From: JADZAI01 sp047602465
GTDB taxonomy: Bacteria; Pseudomonadota; Alphaproteobacteria; Micropepsales; Micropepsaceae
Direction: 5' to 3'
Length of the DNA stretch: 64,000 nt
NCBI GenBank assembly: GCA_047602465.1
Contig: JASGHF010000002.1
Location: 496,001 to 560,000 of the forward strand
Made by a program: the position numbers and the translations under genes. The first letter of the stretch is position 1. Each line of letters begins with the position of its first letter. The notes under the pieces were generated by a model. It saw only the letters and a program-made list of their open reading frames with translations. It had not been told where the DNA came from and did no database searches. Shown here piece by piece: positions 37,239 to 46,360 of the stretch.

Positions 37239-37520
37239 ATGGATTTCGACGCCCTCATTCGTATGGCGGCCGCGCTGGGCGCGGTGCTTGGGCTTGTGCT
37301 GCTCGCCGCCTGGGCGATGCGCCGCTTCGGCTTCGCCGGGATCGCCAACCCCAAGGCGGGCGAAGCGCGCCGCCTGTCGGTGGTGGAGGCCCGCACGCTG
37401 GATGCCCGCCGTCAGCTGGTGCTGGTGCGCCGCGACAACGTGGAACACCTGCTGGTGCTGTCGCCCAATGGCGAGACGGTGGTGGAAAGCGGCATTCCGG
37501 CGCGGGAGAGCGCGGCGTGA
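37239..37520 (+). CDS. fliO: FliO, flagellar export gate assembly protein
   Basis: 93 residues: one membrane helix (about 7-27) and a short cytosolic domain (RRLSVVEARTLDARRQLVLV, NVEHLLVLSPNGETVVE), typical of short alphaproteobacterial FliO. It helps assemble FliP. Its stop overlaps the fliP GTG (GTGA). Confidence 0.88.
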   Translation: MDFDALIRMAAALGAVLGLVLLAAWAMRRFGFAGIANPKAGEARRLSVVEARTLDARRQLVLVRRDNVEHLLVLSPNGETVVESGIPARESAA

Positions 37521-38308
37521 GGTTTCCCCGGATGTCCCCGTCGACCAGACCCGACCATGACAACAGGCTGTGGCCGCGCCGGCGGACGCTGGTGTTCGCG
37601 CTCGCCTCGCTGGCGTTCGGGATCACGACCACCGCCATTGCGCAATCGGTGACGGTGGACCTGGGCGGCGGCGACGGGCTGACCGGGCGGATCGTCCAGC
37701 TGGTCCTGCTGGTCACGCTGCTGTCGGTGGCGCCGTCGATCCTGATCATGGCGACGAGTTTCGTGCGCATCGTCGTGGTGCTGTCCCTGCTGCGGACGGC
37801 GATCGGCCTGCAGCAGAGCCCGCCCAACACGGTGATCGTCAGCCTCGCGCTGTTCCTGACCGCCTTCATCATGGCGACCCCGCTGACTGAGGCCTGGGAG
37901 CAGGGCGTGAAGCCCATGCTGAATGACGAACTGACGCTGGAGGAAGGCTTTCAGCGCACCGCCGCGCCGGTCGCCACCTTCATGCTGGCGCATACGCGGC
38001 CCGACGACCTTGCGATGTTCTTCGACCTCGCCAAGCAGACGCCGCCGTCCGAGCCGGCCGCCACGCCGCTGACCGTGCTGGTGCCGGCCTTCATGATCTC
38101 GGAGCTGAGGCGGGCTTTCGAGATCGGCTTCATGGTGTTCCTGCCCTTCCTCATCATCGACCTGGTGGTCGCATCGCTGCTGATGAGCATGGGCATGATG
38201 ATGCTGCCGCCGGTGACGATCTCGCTGCCGTTCAAGCTGATCTTCTTCGTGCTGGTGGACGGCTGGCGGCTGATCGTGGGCAGCCTGGCCGGCAGTTACG
38301 GCTTGTAG
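37517..38308 (+). CDS. fliP: FliP, flagellar export gate protein
   Basis: 263 residues. Cleavable signal (about 1-40), then the family signature PSILIMATSFVRIVVVLSLL, PPNTVIVSLALFLTAFIM and PAFMISELRRAFEIGFMVF. Forms the gate with FliQ and FliR. GTG start overlaps fliO. Stands apart from fliQ/fliR here, across two secreted-protein genes. Confidence 0.96.
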   Translation: MRFPRMSPSTRPDHDNRLWPRRRTLVFALASLAFGITTTAIAQSVTVDLGGGDGLTGRIVQLVLLVTLLSVAPSILIMATSFVRIVVVLSLLRTAIGLQQSPPNTVIVSLALFLTAFIMATPLTEAWEQGVKPMLNDELTLEEGFQRTAAPVATFMLAHTRPDDLAMFFDLAKQTPPSEPAATPLTVLVPAFMISELRRAFEIGFMVFLPFLIIDLVVASLLMSMGMMMLPPVTISLPFKLIFFVLVDGWRLIVGSLAGSYGL

Positions 38309-38382
38309 CCGCCATCGCCCCCCGCATTGTCGCGGATTTGAGCAACCGCTAACGTCGGCCCGCAGACTGAAGGATGGTCATC

Positions 38383-38838
38383 ATGACACGGCGTTTCCGC
38401 GTACTCGCACTCACCCTTGGCATCGCGCTGGCCCCGTCGGCGGCGGCCGGACCGTTCAGCGATGCGCTGGGCGCGTGCTTCACCCAGAAGGCCACCACGG
38501 ACGACCATACCGATCTGGCGCGATGGATGTTCTCCGCCATGGCGCTGCATCCCGCGATTTCGTCCATGGCCAATGTCACGCCCGAACAGCGCGCCGAGAT
38601 CGACCAGACGATGGGCGCGCTGTTCATGCGCCTGCTCACGGTCGATTGCCGCGCCGAAGCCGTCACGGCCATCAAGAACGAGGGGCCGAACGCCATCGCG
38701 GTCGCCTTTCAGACGCTGGGCCAGATCGCAGGCGCGGGACTGATGACCGCGCCGGAAGTCGCGGCCGGCATGTCCGGGCTGGAAGCCAATCTCGACACGC
38801 AGAAACTGTCCGAGCTGGCCGAGGAAGCGGCGCGGTAA
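38383..38838 (+). CDS. Small secreted alpha-helical protein of unknown function
   Basis: 151 residues. Signal peptide MTRRFRVLALTLGIALAPSA. The mature protein is mainly helical with two cysteines (in GACFTQK and TVDCRAE) that may bond. ATG 38383 has an AAGGA ribosome site eight bases upstream, whereas ATG 38374 overlaps that site. No family recognised. Lies 75 bases after fliP. Confidence 0.6.
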   Translation: MTRRFRVLALTLGIALAPSAAAGPFSDALGACFTQKATTDDHTDLARWMFSAMALHPAISSMANVTPEQRAEIDQTMGALFMRLLTVDCRAEAVTAIKNEGPNAIAVAFQTLGQIAGAGLMTAPEVAAGMSGLEANLDTQKLSELAEEAAR

Positions 38839-38844
38839 GGACCG

Positions 38845-39198
38845 TCAGCCGAACAGCGCCGCGTACTGGTCGGGCTTGAAGCCGACCAGCATCTCATCGC
38901 CCGCGATCAGCACCGGGCGCTTGATCATGCCGGGCTGCGCCAGCATCAGCTTCACCGCCTTCGCGGCGGTGAGGTTCGCCTTGTCGGCGTCGTCCAGTGC
39001 GCGGAACGTCGTGCCGGCGCGGTTGAGGACGACCTCCCACCCTGCCCGCTTCACCCAGCCGTCCAGCGTCGCCTTGTCGATGCCGGCCTTCTTATAGTCA
39101 TGGAAGACATGCGCGACCTTGTGCTGGTCCAGCCAGGCGCGCGCCTTCTTCATCGTGTCGCAGTTGGGGATGCCGTAGATCGTGACCGTTTTCGCCAT
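38845..39198 (-). CDS. ArsC/Spx-family (YffB-like) protein
   Basis: 117 residues, thioredoxin-like fold. TIYGIPNCDTMKKARAWLD near residue 5-22 has the single Cys of the ArsC/YffB group followed by DTMKKA as in YffB (no CxxC). LNRAGTTFRALDDADK and MLAQPGMIKRPVLIAGDEML complete the family. YffB-type proteins are thought to be glutathione-dependent; true arsenate reduction is unproven. Faces the previous gene. Confidence 0.85.
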   Translation of the reverse strand: MAKTVTIYGIPNCDTMKKARAWLDQHKVAHVFHDYKKAGIDKATLDGWVKRAGWEVVLNRAGTTFRALDDADKANLTAAKAVKLMLAQPGMIKRPVLIAGDEMLVGFKPDQYAALFG

Positions 39199-39295
39199 GG
39201 CGGCGTCATGGCACGATTCGCCGCATCGGCGGCAGTTTGACCGGAGAGCCGCGGCGCTTAAGGTCCGCCCCGCAGAAAATCTTTCGGAGGACGCG

Positions 39296-40066
39296 ATGGA
39301 TCTGGGTCTTAAAGGCAAGAAGGCGGTCGTTCTGGGCGGCACGCGCGGGATCGGACGCGCCATCGTGGAGACGCTGATCGCCGACGGCGCGCATGTCGCG
39401 CTGTGCGCGCGCAATGCCGGGCAGGTGGACGAGACCGTCGCGGCGCTGAAAGCCAAAGGCGCGACGGTGACCGGCGCGTCGGTCGACATCATGGATGCGC
39501 CTGCGCTGGGCGAATGGATCGGGCGCGCGGCCGGGGAACTGGGCGGCATCGACATTCTCGTCTCCAATGCCGGCGCGATGGCGCAGGGCAATACGCGCGA
39601 GGCCTGGGAGGCCAATCTGCGCCTCGACGTGCTGGGCGGCGCCGTGGCGGCGTTCGATGCGGCGCGGCCCTTTCTTGAAGCGGCGGCGAGCAAGGACGAC
39701 GCGGCCTTCATCATCATCTCGTCCGTTTCGGCGGCGGAGAGCGACCGGGCCGACAGCTATGGCCCCATCAAGGCGGCGCTGATCCATCTCGCCAAGGGCA
39801 TGGCGCGGCAATACGCGAAGAAGGGCGTGCGCGTGAACGTCGTCTCGCCTGGTACGGTCTATTTCAAAGGCGGCGTCTGGAACTGGATCGAGGAGAACCA
39901 GCCGGAGGTCTTCAAGGGCGCGATGGAGCGCAATCCGACCGGCCGCATGGCGACGCCGCAGGACATCGCCAACGCCGCCGTATTCCTCGCCAGCCCGGCC
40001 TCGTCGTTCACCACCGGCGTCAACCTGCTGGTCGACGGCGCGATCTCGCGGCGGGTGAATTTCTAG
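39296..40066 (+). CDS. SDR-family oxidoreductase
   Basis: 256 residues. Cofactor motif GGTRGIGRA near 15, NAG in DILVSNAGAMA near 88, catalytic Ser in IISSVSAAE near 143, and YGPIKAA (Tyr-x3-Lys) near 157. C-terminal ITTGVNLLVDGA-type end is typical of classical short-chain dehydrogenases acting on 3-oxoacyl or alcohol substrates. ATG 39296 follows a CGGAGG ribosome site, which settles the start. Confidence 0.88.
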   Translation: MDLGLKGKKAVVLGGTRGIGRAIVETLIADGAHVALCARNAGQVDETVAALKAKGATVTGASVDIMDAPALGEWIGRAAGELGGIDILVSNAGAMAQGNTREAWEANLRLDVLGGAVAAFDAARPFLEAAASKDDAAFIIISSVSAAESDRADSYGPIKAALIHLAKGMARQYAKKGVRVNVVSPGTVYFKGGVWNWIEENQPEVFKGAMERNPTGRMATPQDIANAAVFLASPASSFTTGVNLLVDGAISRRVNF

Positions 40067-40087
40067 GCGTTGCAGAAGATCCGGTTG

Positions 40088-40168
40088 TCATGGTCGGCGA
40101 AGGCCGACCATCCACGGATTTGACCCGCGCTGAAGGCGTGGATGGTCCGCCTTCGCGGACCATGACGT
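40088..40168. repeat. Family A repeat, inverted pair (copies 3 and 4)
   Basis: TGGTCGGC-GAAG-GCCGACCA (40091-40110) and TGGTCCGC-CTTC-GCGGACCA (40143-40162), each followed or preceded by CCACG/CGTGG. The two copies face each other, so the whole 80 bases form a larger cruciform. Lies between the SDR gene and the TPR gene, both ending toward it. Confidence 0.75.
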
Positions 40169-40182
40169 CATAGGGAATGACG

Positions 40183-43100
40183 TCAGTTCGACGCCGTTCC
40201 GGGGGCCGGGCGGCCGAGGCCGAGGCTCTGGAGGAAGGCGTCGAGCGTGTCGACGCCGGCGATGGCCTTGGCCATGTCGCGGAAGGCGACGGCGCCCGGA
40301 TCGGCGGCGCGCGTGACGACCTCGAACGCGGCCGCTTCGGGCGTATCGGCCATCAGCGTGACGAAGCGGTCGCGCAAGCGTTTGAGGCCCGCCGGATCGT
40401 CCGCCATCGTATAGGCGATCGCGGCGCGCAGGATGTCGTAGCGGTTCTGGCCGTCGAGCGGCGTCGTATCCTTGTGCCGGCCCTCGATCAGCGGCTCGAT
40501 CGCGGCGGCGGCTTCCGGCCAGCGCGACGCGGCCCAGTAAACGTCGGCGCGCAGGCGCATCGCCTCCGGCGTATCGTCCTGCTCGAAGGCGTCGAGCGCC
40601 GCGTCGTACTGCTTCAGATCGCTGAGCGCGCGCGCCGTGAGCAGGCGGCGCTGGGCGGCCAGATCTTCCGGCAGGCGCGTCTGCGACGAGGCGCGCAAGG
40701 TGGCCAGCGCCTTCTCGGGCTTGCGGTCCATCAGATAGACGGCGGCGAGTTTAGCCGAGATCTGCGCCTTGGCCACGCCGTCGAGGCGGCGGTCGACCTG
40801 GTGCTGCAGCAGCTCCGCCGCCTGCTCCAGCAGATCGACGGCGATGAGGCGATCCGACAGGCGGCGCACCATTTCATCGCCCATCGTGCCGATGGGGGTC
40901 AGCTCCTTGAAGTCGTAATAGAGGCCGAGCGCCTGGACCGGCGGCAGATTGTCGGCCTTGCCGCGCAGGAACAGGTCTTCGAAAACGACCGCCATCTCGT
41001 TCTGGATGCGGCGCGCTTCGTCGGCGCGGGGGAAGCCCAGCACGGCGGCGCGCAGCGTCTGCAGCCCGTTGCGATAATCGCCGCTCTCGATCTGCAGATT
41101 GCCCAGACGGTGCAGCAGGCCCAGCTCGACGCTGTCGCCGCGCCACTGCCAGCGCAGCTTGTCGAGCGCGGCGATGGCTTCCGGCGCTTTCATCGCGCCG
41201 ATGCGGGCTTTCAGCGAAATCTCCGCCAGCGCCGCGCGGACGGCGAGCGGGCGATAGCCGCTGTCGCGCACTTCGGCATAGAGGCGCAGCGCCTCGCCGT
41301 CGCGCTTCAGCCGCTCGGCCAGCACGGCGCGCAGCAACTCGCCCTCGATGAGCAGCGGACGGGCGATGCCGTCGCGGGGCAGGCCGTTGAGCAGCCGGTC
41401 GGCGATGTCGATCGCGTTGGTCTCGATCGCCCCGCGCGCCCCCGCGAGACGGAAGCGGGCCTGCCAGTCGGTGCGGAAATCGGCGAGCGCCGGTTCGCCG
41501 CGCTCGACGAGATCGCGCGCCATGCCCCATTTTTCGAGGCCCGCCGCCGCGAGGCCGCGCCAGAGCTGGGCTGCGGGATCGTCGTCCAGGCTGCTGGAGG
41601 CGAGATCGGCCTCGGCCTCCGCATACCGTTGCATCTGGATGAGCGCGGCGGCGCGCAGGGCGCGGAAGGCGGGATCGCTGGTGATCGCTTCGTCTTCGGC
41701 GACGATCATCTGCAAGACGCCCAGCGCCTCTGGCCCCAGATCATAGGCGAGATAGAAGCGCGCGAGGGCGAGGCGGCCGGCCTCGACGCCGACATCCTTG
41801 TCACCGATCGCGCCGATGAGGCGGCTGCGCTCGGCGAGGAAACCGGCCTTGCCGGACCAGGCGGCGAAATCCATCGCGGCGGGACGGCGCTCGTCGCCCA
41901 CCGCTTCGCGATCCGGCGCGTAGTCGGAGACCGTGCCGGCCGACAGCGTGAGACCCGCCGGCGCGGCGATGACCACGTCGTGCGCGCCGGGCGTCACGGT
42001 GAGGTCGTCGATGAAGGGGCGGATGACGAGGCCCTGCGCGGTCGCGTCGGCGGCGAAATCGACATAGGTGCGCGCGCCGATCACCGCCTGAGGCTCGCCC
42101 GAGGCGAGTACGACGAAGAGCGGCTCGCCGCTTTGCGGATCGTCCATGGCGATGACGGCGCCGGCGCGCTCCAGCGTCGCGCGGACCTTGGCCGGACCGA
42201 CGGTGCGGGCATCGCGCAGCAAGGCGACGGGGCTGGGCGGCTCCTGCGGATCGGCGGAGATCGTCGCGGTCCAGCCGCCGCCCGCCGACCCGGCCGTCAC
42301 CGAGAGCGGCCTGGCGGTGCGGAGCGACAGGATGGTGACGCCCTCGCGCCCGGAGACATCAGCCGCGAGGATCAGCTCCTTGTTGCCTTTCAGCAGCGCG
42401 GCGGTGTCGATGGCGCCCGCGCCCTTCACCGCGATGACGATGCGGTCGCCGCGCCGGAACATGGCGGCAGGCGCGGTCGTGACGGCAGGCAGCGTCAGCA
42501 CGATCTCGTCGCGCAGCCGCGTCGCCTTGAAGGGCGGCGCTTCGGCGGGCGGTTCGGCGGCATGGGCGGTCTCGCCATGGCTTGCGGCCGGGGTTTCGTC
42601 ATGCGCCGGTTCGGCGGCCGCGTGATCTTCGGCGGCGGGTTCTTCGGCATGTTCTTCGGCATGCGACGGTTCGGCGGCGGGCGTTGGCGCCGGCTCCGAT
42701 GCTGGCTCCGGTGTCGGCTTCGGGGCCGGGGCTTCGTCCTCGGCCTCGGCCTCAGCCGTGACGGCGGCGCCGTCGCTGCCGGGACGCAGCGCCGGCTGTT
42801 CGGCCGGTTTGCTGTCCTCATGCGCGGCTTCGGGCTTCGCCTCGGCAACCTCTTTCGGCTTGGCGGCCGGGGCGGGCGGAAGCATTTCTTCCGGCACCAC
42901 GACCTGCGGCTCGGCATCCTTGTCGTTGCCGGGCGCCATCACGTCGAAGACGATGCTGGTCTTGTCGCGGAAATGGTCGATCTTCGAATCGGGATCGATC
43001 CTGATCTCCAGCAGCGTCTCGTCGTCGCCGGCGCTGGAGGTCGCGCCCTTCACGAAGGCCGGCGGCACCTTGTTGAGGCGCGAGACGTCGATCTTGCCTT

Positions 43101-43653
43101 CGCGCGCGAAACTGACTTTCACCAGGCCGTCCGAGACGCCAACCTTGTAGTTGACGTCCTCGCCCCAATCGAAGCTGAGGCGCGTGCGGTCCTGCCTGAC
43201 CGCGATCTTCAACCGCACATCGGCAGGCGGCCTCGGCCCCACAGGCGCGGCGTTCGGATCGACGACATCGGGCGGATCGCCCGCCATCGCGACGGGCAGC
43301 AGATCGATCGCGTAGAGCGGGCCGGCGGCGGAGGTGTGGACACGGAACTTGCCGTTCAGCGACAGGCGCAGCGTCCGCATCGACGCATCCTGCTTGATCA
43401 CCGAGACATAGTCGTCGAGCGGCACGTTCATGACGCCGGGCGCGAACTGGAACGGCCGCGCGAAGGTGACGACGAGAATGCCGTCGGCGATGGTCGCGTC
43501 GGCCGTCACCGGCTTGGGCCATCCGAACACGATGCGGGCATAGCCCTTGGAGGTATCGACCGCGATCGACACGGTTTCGGCCGCCTGCGCCAACGCCGAA
43601 GCGGCGGCGAAGACCGCCGCCGCCAGAACGGAGAGGACGAAGCGACGGGCCAT
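40183..43653 (-). CDS. Giant envelope TPR protein in the fliLM-motE operon
   Basis: 1156 residues. Signal peptide (1-24). Two beta-rich segments (about 25-115, 145-250) resemble AMIN-type peptidoglycan-binding modules (VSIAVDTSKGYARIVFGW, RQDRTRLSFDWGEDVNYKV). A long Pro/Ala/Glu/His-rich low-complexity linker (about 250-370) and another beta part follow, then from about residue 590 a helical solenoid of TPR-like repeats (for example AEADLASSSLDDDPAAQLW, LPEDLAAQRRLLTARALSDL). It is the last gene after fliL, fliM, DUF6468 and a MotE-like gene, five bases from the latter. Probably spans periplasm and wall and may support motor or stator placement (inference). Confidence 0.65.
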   Translation of the reverse strand: MARRFVLSVLAAAVFAAASALAQAAETVSIAVDTSKGYARIVFGWPKPVTADATIADGILVVTFARPFQFAPGVMNVPLDDYVSVIKQDASMRTLRLSLNGKFRVHTSAAGPLYAIDLLPVAMAGDPPDVVDPNAAPVGPRPPADVRLKIAVRQDRTRLSFDWGEDVNYKVGVSDGLVKVSFAREGKIDVSRLNKVPPAFVKGATSSAGDDETLLEIRIDPDSKIDHFRDKTSIVFDVMAPGNDKDAEPQVVVPEEMLPPAPAAKPKEVAEAKPEAAHEDSKPAEQPALRPGSDGAAVTAEAEAEDEAPAPKPTPEPASEPAPTPAAEPSHAEEHAEEPAAEDHAAAEPAHDETPAASHGETAHAAEPPAEAPPFKATRLRDEIVLTLPAVTTAPAAMFRRGDRIVIAVKGAGAIDTAALLKGNKELILAADVSGREGVTILSLRTARPLSVTAGSAGGGWTATISADPQEPPSPVALLRDARTVGPAKVRATLERAGAVIAMDDPQSGEPLFVVLASGEPQAVIGARTYVDFAADATAQGLVIRPFIDDLTVTPGAHDVVIAAPAGLTLSAGTVSDYAPDREAVGDERRPAAMDFAAWSGKAGFLAERSRLIGAIGDKDVGVEAGRLALARFYLAYDLGPEALGVLQMIVAEDEAITSDPAFRALRAAALIQMQRYAEAEADLASSSLDDDPAAQLWRGLAAAGLEKWGMARDLVERGEPALADFRTDWQARFRLAGARGAIETNAIDIADRLLNGLPRDGIARPLLIEGELLRAVLAERLKRDGEALRLYAEVRDSGYRPLAVRAALAEISLKARIGAMKAPEAIAALDKLRWQWRGDSVELGLLHRLGNLQIESGDYRNGLQTLRAAVLGFPRADEARRIQNEMAVVFEDLFLRGKADNLPPVQALGLYYDFKELTPIGTMGDEMVRRLSDRLIAVDLLEQAAELLQHQVDRRLDGVAKAQISAKLAAVYLMDRKPEKALATLRASSQTRLPEDLAAQRRLLTARALSDLKQYDAALDAFEQDDTPEAMRLRADVYWAASRWPEAAAAIEPLIEGRHKDTTPLDGQNRYDILRAAIAYTMADDPAGLKRLRDRFVTLMADTPEAAAFEVVTRAADPGAVAFRDMAKAIAGVDTLDAFLQSLGLGRPAPGTASN

Positions 43654-43657
43654 GCGT

Positions 43658-44314
43658 CTAGCCGCCCGGCGGAGCGGCCGCCGCCGGTTCGGCGGCGGGA
43701 TCGGCGGCGGCGGGCGCGTCTTCCGGCGGCAGGTCGAAGCGGCGGGCGAGTTCGACCGTCACCTCCTGCGCACGTTCCGGCTTCATCGCAGCGAGAACGG
43801 GCGCGGCCTTGGCGGGCTTCATGCGCGCCATCACGTCGATAAGAACGCCCTGCTCCAACGTATTGAAAATGGCGGCGGCGTTCGCCGGCTTCATCGTCTC
43901 GTACATCTTCACCAGACCGGCGAGCTGGGCTTCTTCCTGCTCGCCGCGCTTGCCGAACATCGTCTCGATGCGCGCCTCGATGGTTTTCAGCTCGACCACG
44001 CGCTCTTCCACGCGCTTCTCGGCGGCGGCGATCAGCTTCTCGCGCATGTCGAGATCGCGCTCGCGCTCGTCGAGCTGCTTGCGGCGATCGGAGAGGCGCT
44101 CCAGCACGTCGGCCTCCGAGGCGGTCGGGCCGTCGGCGGGGCTGGCGGCAGGCTCGCTCTTATTCTCTGCGGCAGGCGCGGCGGCCGCGTCGTCATGAGC
44201 CGCCGCAGGCTCCGCCTTGTCTTCGGCCTGCGCCGCCAGCCAGCCGCCGGTATCGGCGATCTTCAGCGCCAGCAGCAGCGACAGCGCCGCGATACCGAGC
44301 GGCAGAGCGCGCAT
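43658..44314 (-). CDS. MotE-like chaperone/MgtE N-domain protein
   Basis: 218 residues. N-terminal membrane helix/signal (about 4-20), Ala-rich linker, coiled-coil (SDRRKQLDERERDLDMREKL) and an MgtE intracellular N-domain (ETMKPANAAAIFNTLEQGVL, ARMKPAKAAPVLAAMKPERA). This is the layout of MotE, the periplasmic chaperone of MotC in rhizobia. Start ATG at 44314, one ATG-overlap from the upstream DUF6468 gene. Confidence 0.8.
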   Translation of the reverse strand: MRALPLGIAALSLLLALKIADTGGWLAAQAEDKAEPAAAHDDAAAAPAAENKSEPAASPADGPTASEADVLERLSDRRKQLDERERDLDMREKLIAAAEKRVEERVVELKTIEARIETMFGKRGEQEEAQLAGLVKMYETMKPANAAAIFNTLEQGVLIDVMARMKPAKAAPVLAAMKPERAQEVTVELARRFDLPPEDAPAAADPAAEPAAAAPPGG

Positions 44315-44316
44315 GG

Positions 44317-44697
44317 TCAGCGCGCTCCCTTGAGATCGAAGCCGGGCGCGGCGGGACGCATGGCGGGAGGCGCCGGACGGACGGCGGCGCGCTGGGCCGC
44401 CAGACGCTGCGCGAGGCCTTCGGCGGCGCCTACCAGCATCGACAATTCCTCGCTGGTCGACCGCGCCCCGGCCTGCACATTGGCGAGACGGACGCCGGCA
44501 TTGTCGGCGGCCTCGCGCAGCCCCGCGATGGCGGCTTCGGCACGGGCCGTCGCGCCGACAAGATCCATCACCGCCTGCTTCACGCCGTCCTTGCCCGAGC
44601 GCAGATCGCGCAGGCGGCGGTCGAGGATGATCGCCCACACGATGGCGGCCGAAAGCAGCGCGGCGACAAGTCCTTCGATAGCCAGTTCGACGCCCAT
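44317..44697 (-). CDS. DUF6468 family flagellar-locus protein
   Basis: 126 residues: one N-terminal membrane helix (about 5-25), then an amphipathic helical domain. Matches DUF6468, a family seen next to fliL/fliM in alphaproteobacteria. It follows fliM by nine bases and precedes the motE-like gene. Role unknown; a motor-associated function is inference. Confidence 0.75.
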   Translation of the reverse strand: MGVELAIEGLVAALLSAAIVWAIILDRRLRDLRSGKDGVKQAVMDLVGATARAEAAIAGLREAADNAGVRLANVQAGARSTSEELSMLVGAAEGLAQRLAAQRAAVRPAPPAMRPAAPGFDLKGAR

Positions 44698-44706
44698 GTC
44701 GCGGTC

Positions 44707-45750
44707 CTACAGTTTGGTGGTGCCGCCGGCGCGGCGGAATGTCTTATCGACTTTGACGGCGACGAACGGCCCGACGCGGCCGATATGGCCTTTGACGAGC
44801 GGGATGCCGCCGCATTTGAGTTCGATGGGCGAATCCGGCGCGGCGTTGAGCATCAGGGTCTGCCCGACCTTGAAGTTCATCACGTCGCGCAGACTCATCG
44901 TCTGCTGGTCCAGCACCGCATCGATCTGGACCTGGGTCTGCCACAACTCCGTCGCAAGGTGGCCTTCCCAGATGCTGTCGCGGCCGAACTTCTCGCCCAT
45001 GAACTGCTGCAGCAGCAGCTTGCGGATCGGCTCCAGCGTCGCATAGGGCAGCAGCAGCTCGACGCGGCCGCCGCGATCTTCCATGTCGATCCTGAGCTTC
45101 ACCAGGATCGCCGCGTTGGCGGGGCGGGCGATGGCCGCGAAGCGGGGGTTCGTCTCCAGACGGTCGAGGACGAAATTCACTTTCGACAGCGGCTCGAACG
45201 CCTGACCCATGTCCTGCATGACGACTTCGATCATGCGCTGCACGAGGCTGCGTTCGATGGTGGTGTAGGGACGCCCTTCGATACGCATCGCCGCCGTGCC
45301 GCGGCGGCCGCCCAGCAGCACGTCGACGATCGAATAGATGAGGTTCGATTCGATCGTGAAGAGGCCGAAATTATCCAGCTCCGGCGCGCGGAAGACGGCG
45401 AGGATCGCGGGCAGCGGAATGGAGTTCAGATAGTCGCCGAAACGGATCGACGAGATGTTGTCGAGGCTGACCTCGACATTGTCGGAGGTGAAGTTGCGCA
45501 GCGATGTCGTCATCAGCCGCACCAGGCGGTCGAAGACGATCTCCAGCATCGGCAGGCGCTCGTAGGAGACGAGCGCCGAGTTGACGATGGCGCGGATGCC
45601 CGTGCGCTCGGAATCCTCGCCCTCGAGCGCATCGAAGCCCAGCAGGCTGTCGATCTCGTCCTGGTTGAGGATGCGGTCGGCGGCGCCGTCCGACGCATCG
45701 CCGGACTCGCTGAGGGCCTCGTCCCAGTTGGTCTCTTCGTCGGCGCTCAT
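44707..45750 (-). CDS. fliM: FliM, flagellar motor switch protein
   Basis: 347 residues. N-terminal CheY-binding peptide ILNQDEIDSLLGF (L-x-Q-x-E-I-D-x-L) near residue 27, the middle domain (SLRNFTSDNVEVSLDN, PLPAILAVFRAPELDNFGLF) and C-terminal SpoA/FliN-like domain. Sets rotation sense with FliG and FliN. ATG at 45750 overlaps the fliL stop. An upstream extension of the same frame into fliL is rejected. Confidence 0.96.
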   Translation of the reverse strand: MSADEETNWDEALSESGDASDGAADRILNQDEIDSLLGFDALEGEDSERTGIRAIVNSALVSYERLPMLEIVFDRLVRLMTTSLRNFTSDNVEVSLDNISSIRFGDYLNSIPLPAILAVFRAPELDNFGLFTIESNLIYSIVDVLLGGRRGTAAMRIEGRPYTTIERSLVQRMIEVVMQDMGQAFEPLSKVNFVLDRLETNPRFAAIARPANAAILVKLRIDMEDRGGRVELLLPYATLEPIRKLLLQQFMGEKFGRDSIWEGHLATELWQTQVQIDAVLDQQTMSLRDVMNFKVGQTLMLNAAPDSPIELKCGGIPLVKGHIGRVGPFVAVKVDKTFRRAGGTTKL

Positions 45751-46271
45751 TGAATGAGCATCTCCTTGAAGAGGACGTCCTTCACGACGGCGGGCGCGAC
45801 CGCGAGATTGACGCGGCGCGTCAGCTCTTCCTTCAGGCGGAACATGCCGGCCGAGCCGGAAAGGTCTTCCACCCGCAATTCGCGCAGGAAGACCTGAAAA
45901 TTGTCGGTGACGCGCGGCATGATCGGCTCGATCTTCGCGACCGTCTCCTGGTCGGGAAGTTCGAGCGCCACGGCGAGCTTCAGCATCGCGCGCTCGCCGC
46001 CCGCGCCGGTGAGGTTCACCAGCATGTCGGGGAGATCGAGGAAGACCGGCGGCGGCGCTTCGGCGTGCTTTTCGGCCCCCTCGCCCTCCGCGACCTCCTC
46101 CCCGCCCGAGAGCAGGAAGAAATAGGCCGCGCCGCCCAGCACCAGCACCGCCGGCAGCACGAAGAAAAGCAGCGTCTTGACGAGCGAGCGCTTCTTCCGG
46201 GGCGCGCCTTCGCCGCCCTCGGCCCCGCCGTCGGCTTCCGCCTCGGGCTTCGGCTCTTTCGATTTCGCCAT
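45747..46271 (-). CDS. fliL: FliL, basal body-associated protein
   Basis: 174 residues. Membrane helix at about 28-50 (SLVKTLLFFVLPAVLVLGGA), periplasmic stomatin-like domain with VFLDLPDMLVNLTGAGGERA and a conserved C-terminus VNLAVAPAVVKDVLFKEMLI. Stabilises the stator. First gene of its operon. A CtrA box and an ftr-like palindrome lie upstream. Confidence 0.95.
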   Translation of the reverse strand: MAKSKEPKPEAEADGGAEGGEGAPRKKRSLVKTLLFFVLPAVLVLGGAAYFFLLSGGEEVAEGEGAEKHAEAPPPVFLDLPDMLVNLTGAGGERAMLKLAVALELPDQETVAKIEPIMPRVTDNFQVFLRELRVEDLSGSAGMFRLKEELTRRVNLAVAPAVVKDVLFKEMLIQ

Positions 46272-46340
46272 CGCTCATGACCCCTAAGGCGCGCGAACCG
46301 GGGGTTCGCGGCGCTTCAGGGTCACGCTAGAAGGCGATGG

Positions 46341-46355
46341 TTAACGGCTCGTTAG
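46341..46355 (-). promoter_or_regulatory. CtrA box upstream of fliL
   Basis: TTAA-CGGCTCG-TTAG; on the coding strand CTAA-CGAGCCG-TTAACCAT, one mismatch in the first half-site and a perfect second half with CCAT. It is 70-84 bases before the fliL ATG. Confidence 0.7.
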
Positions 46356-46360
46356 GTCTG

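Noticed and set aside
40177..43842. 1221-codon open frame on the plus strand opposite the TPR protein
   Set aside because: Arg/Gly/Ala-rich antisense reading of a GC-rich gene with no signal peptide or family motif; the minus-strand protein has a signal peptide, domain order and operon context.
46272..46360. Sigma-54 promoter for fliL
   Set aside because: No GG-N10-GC with acceptable flanks found on the minus strand here; the CtrA box is the better signal.
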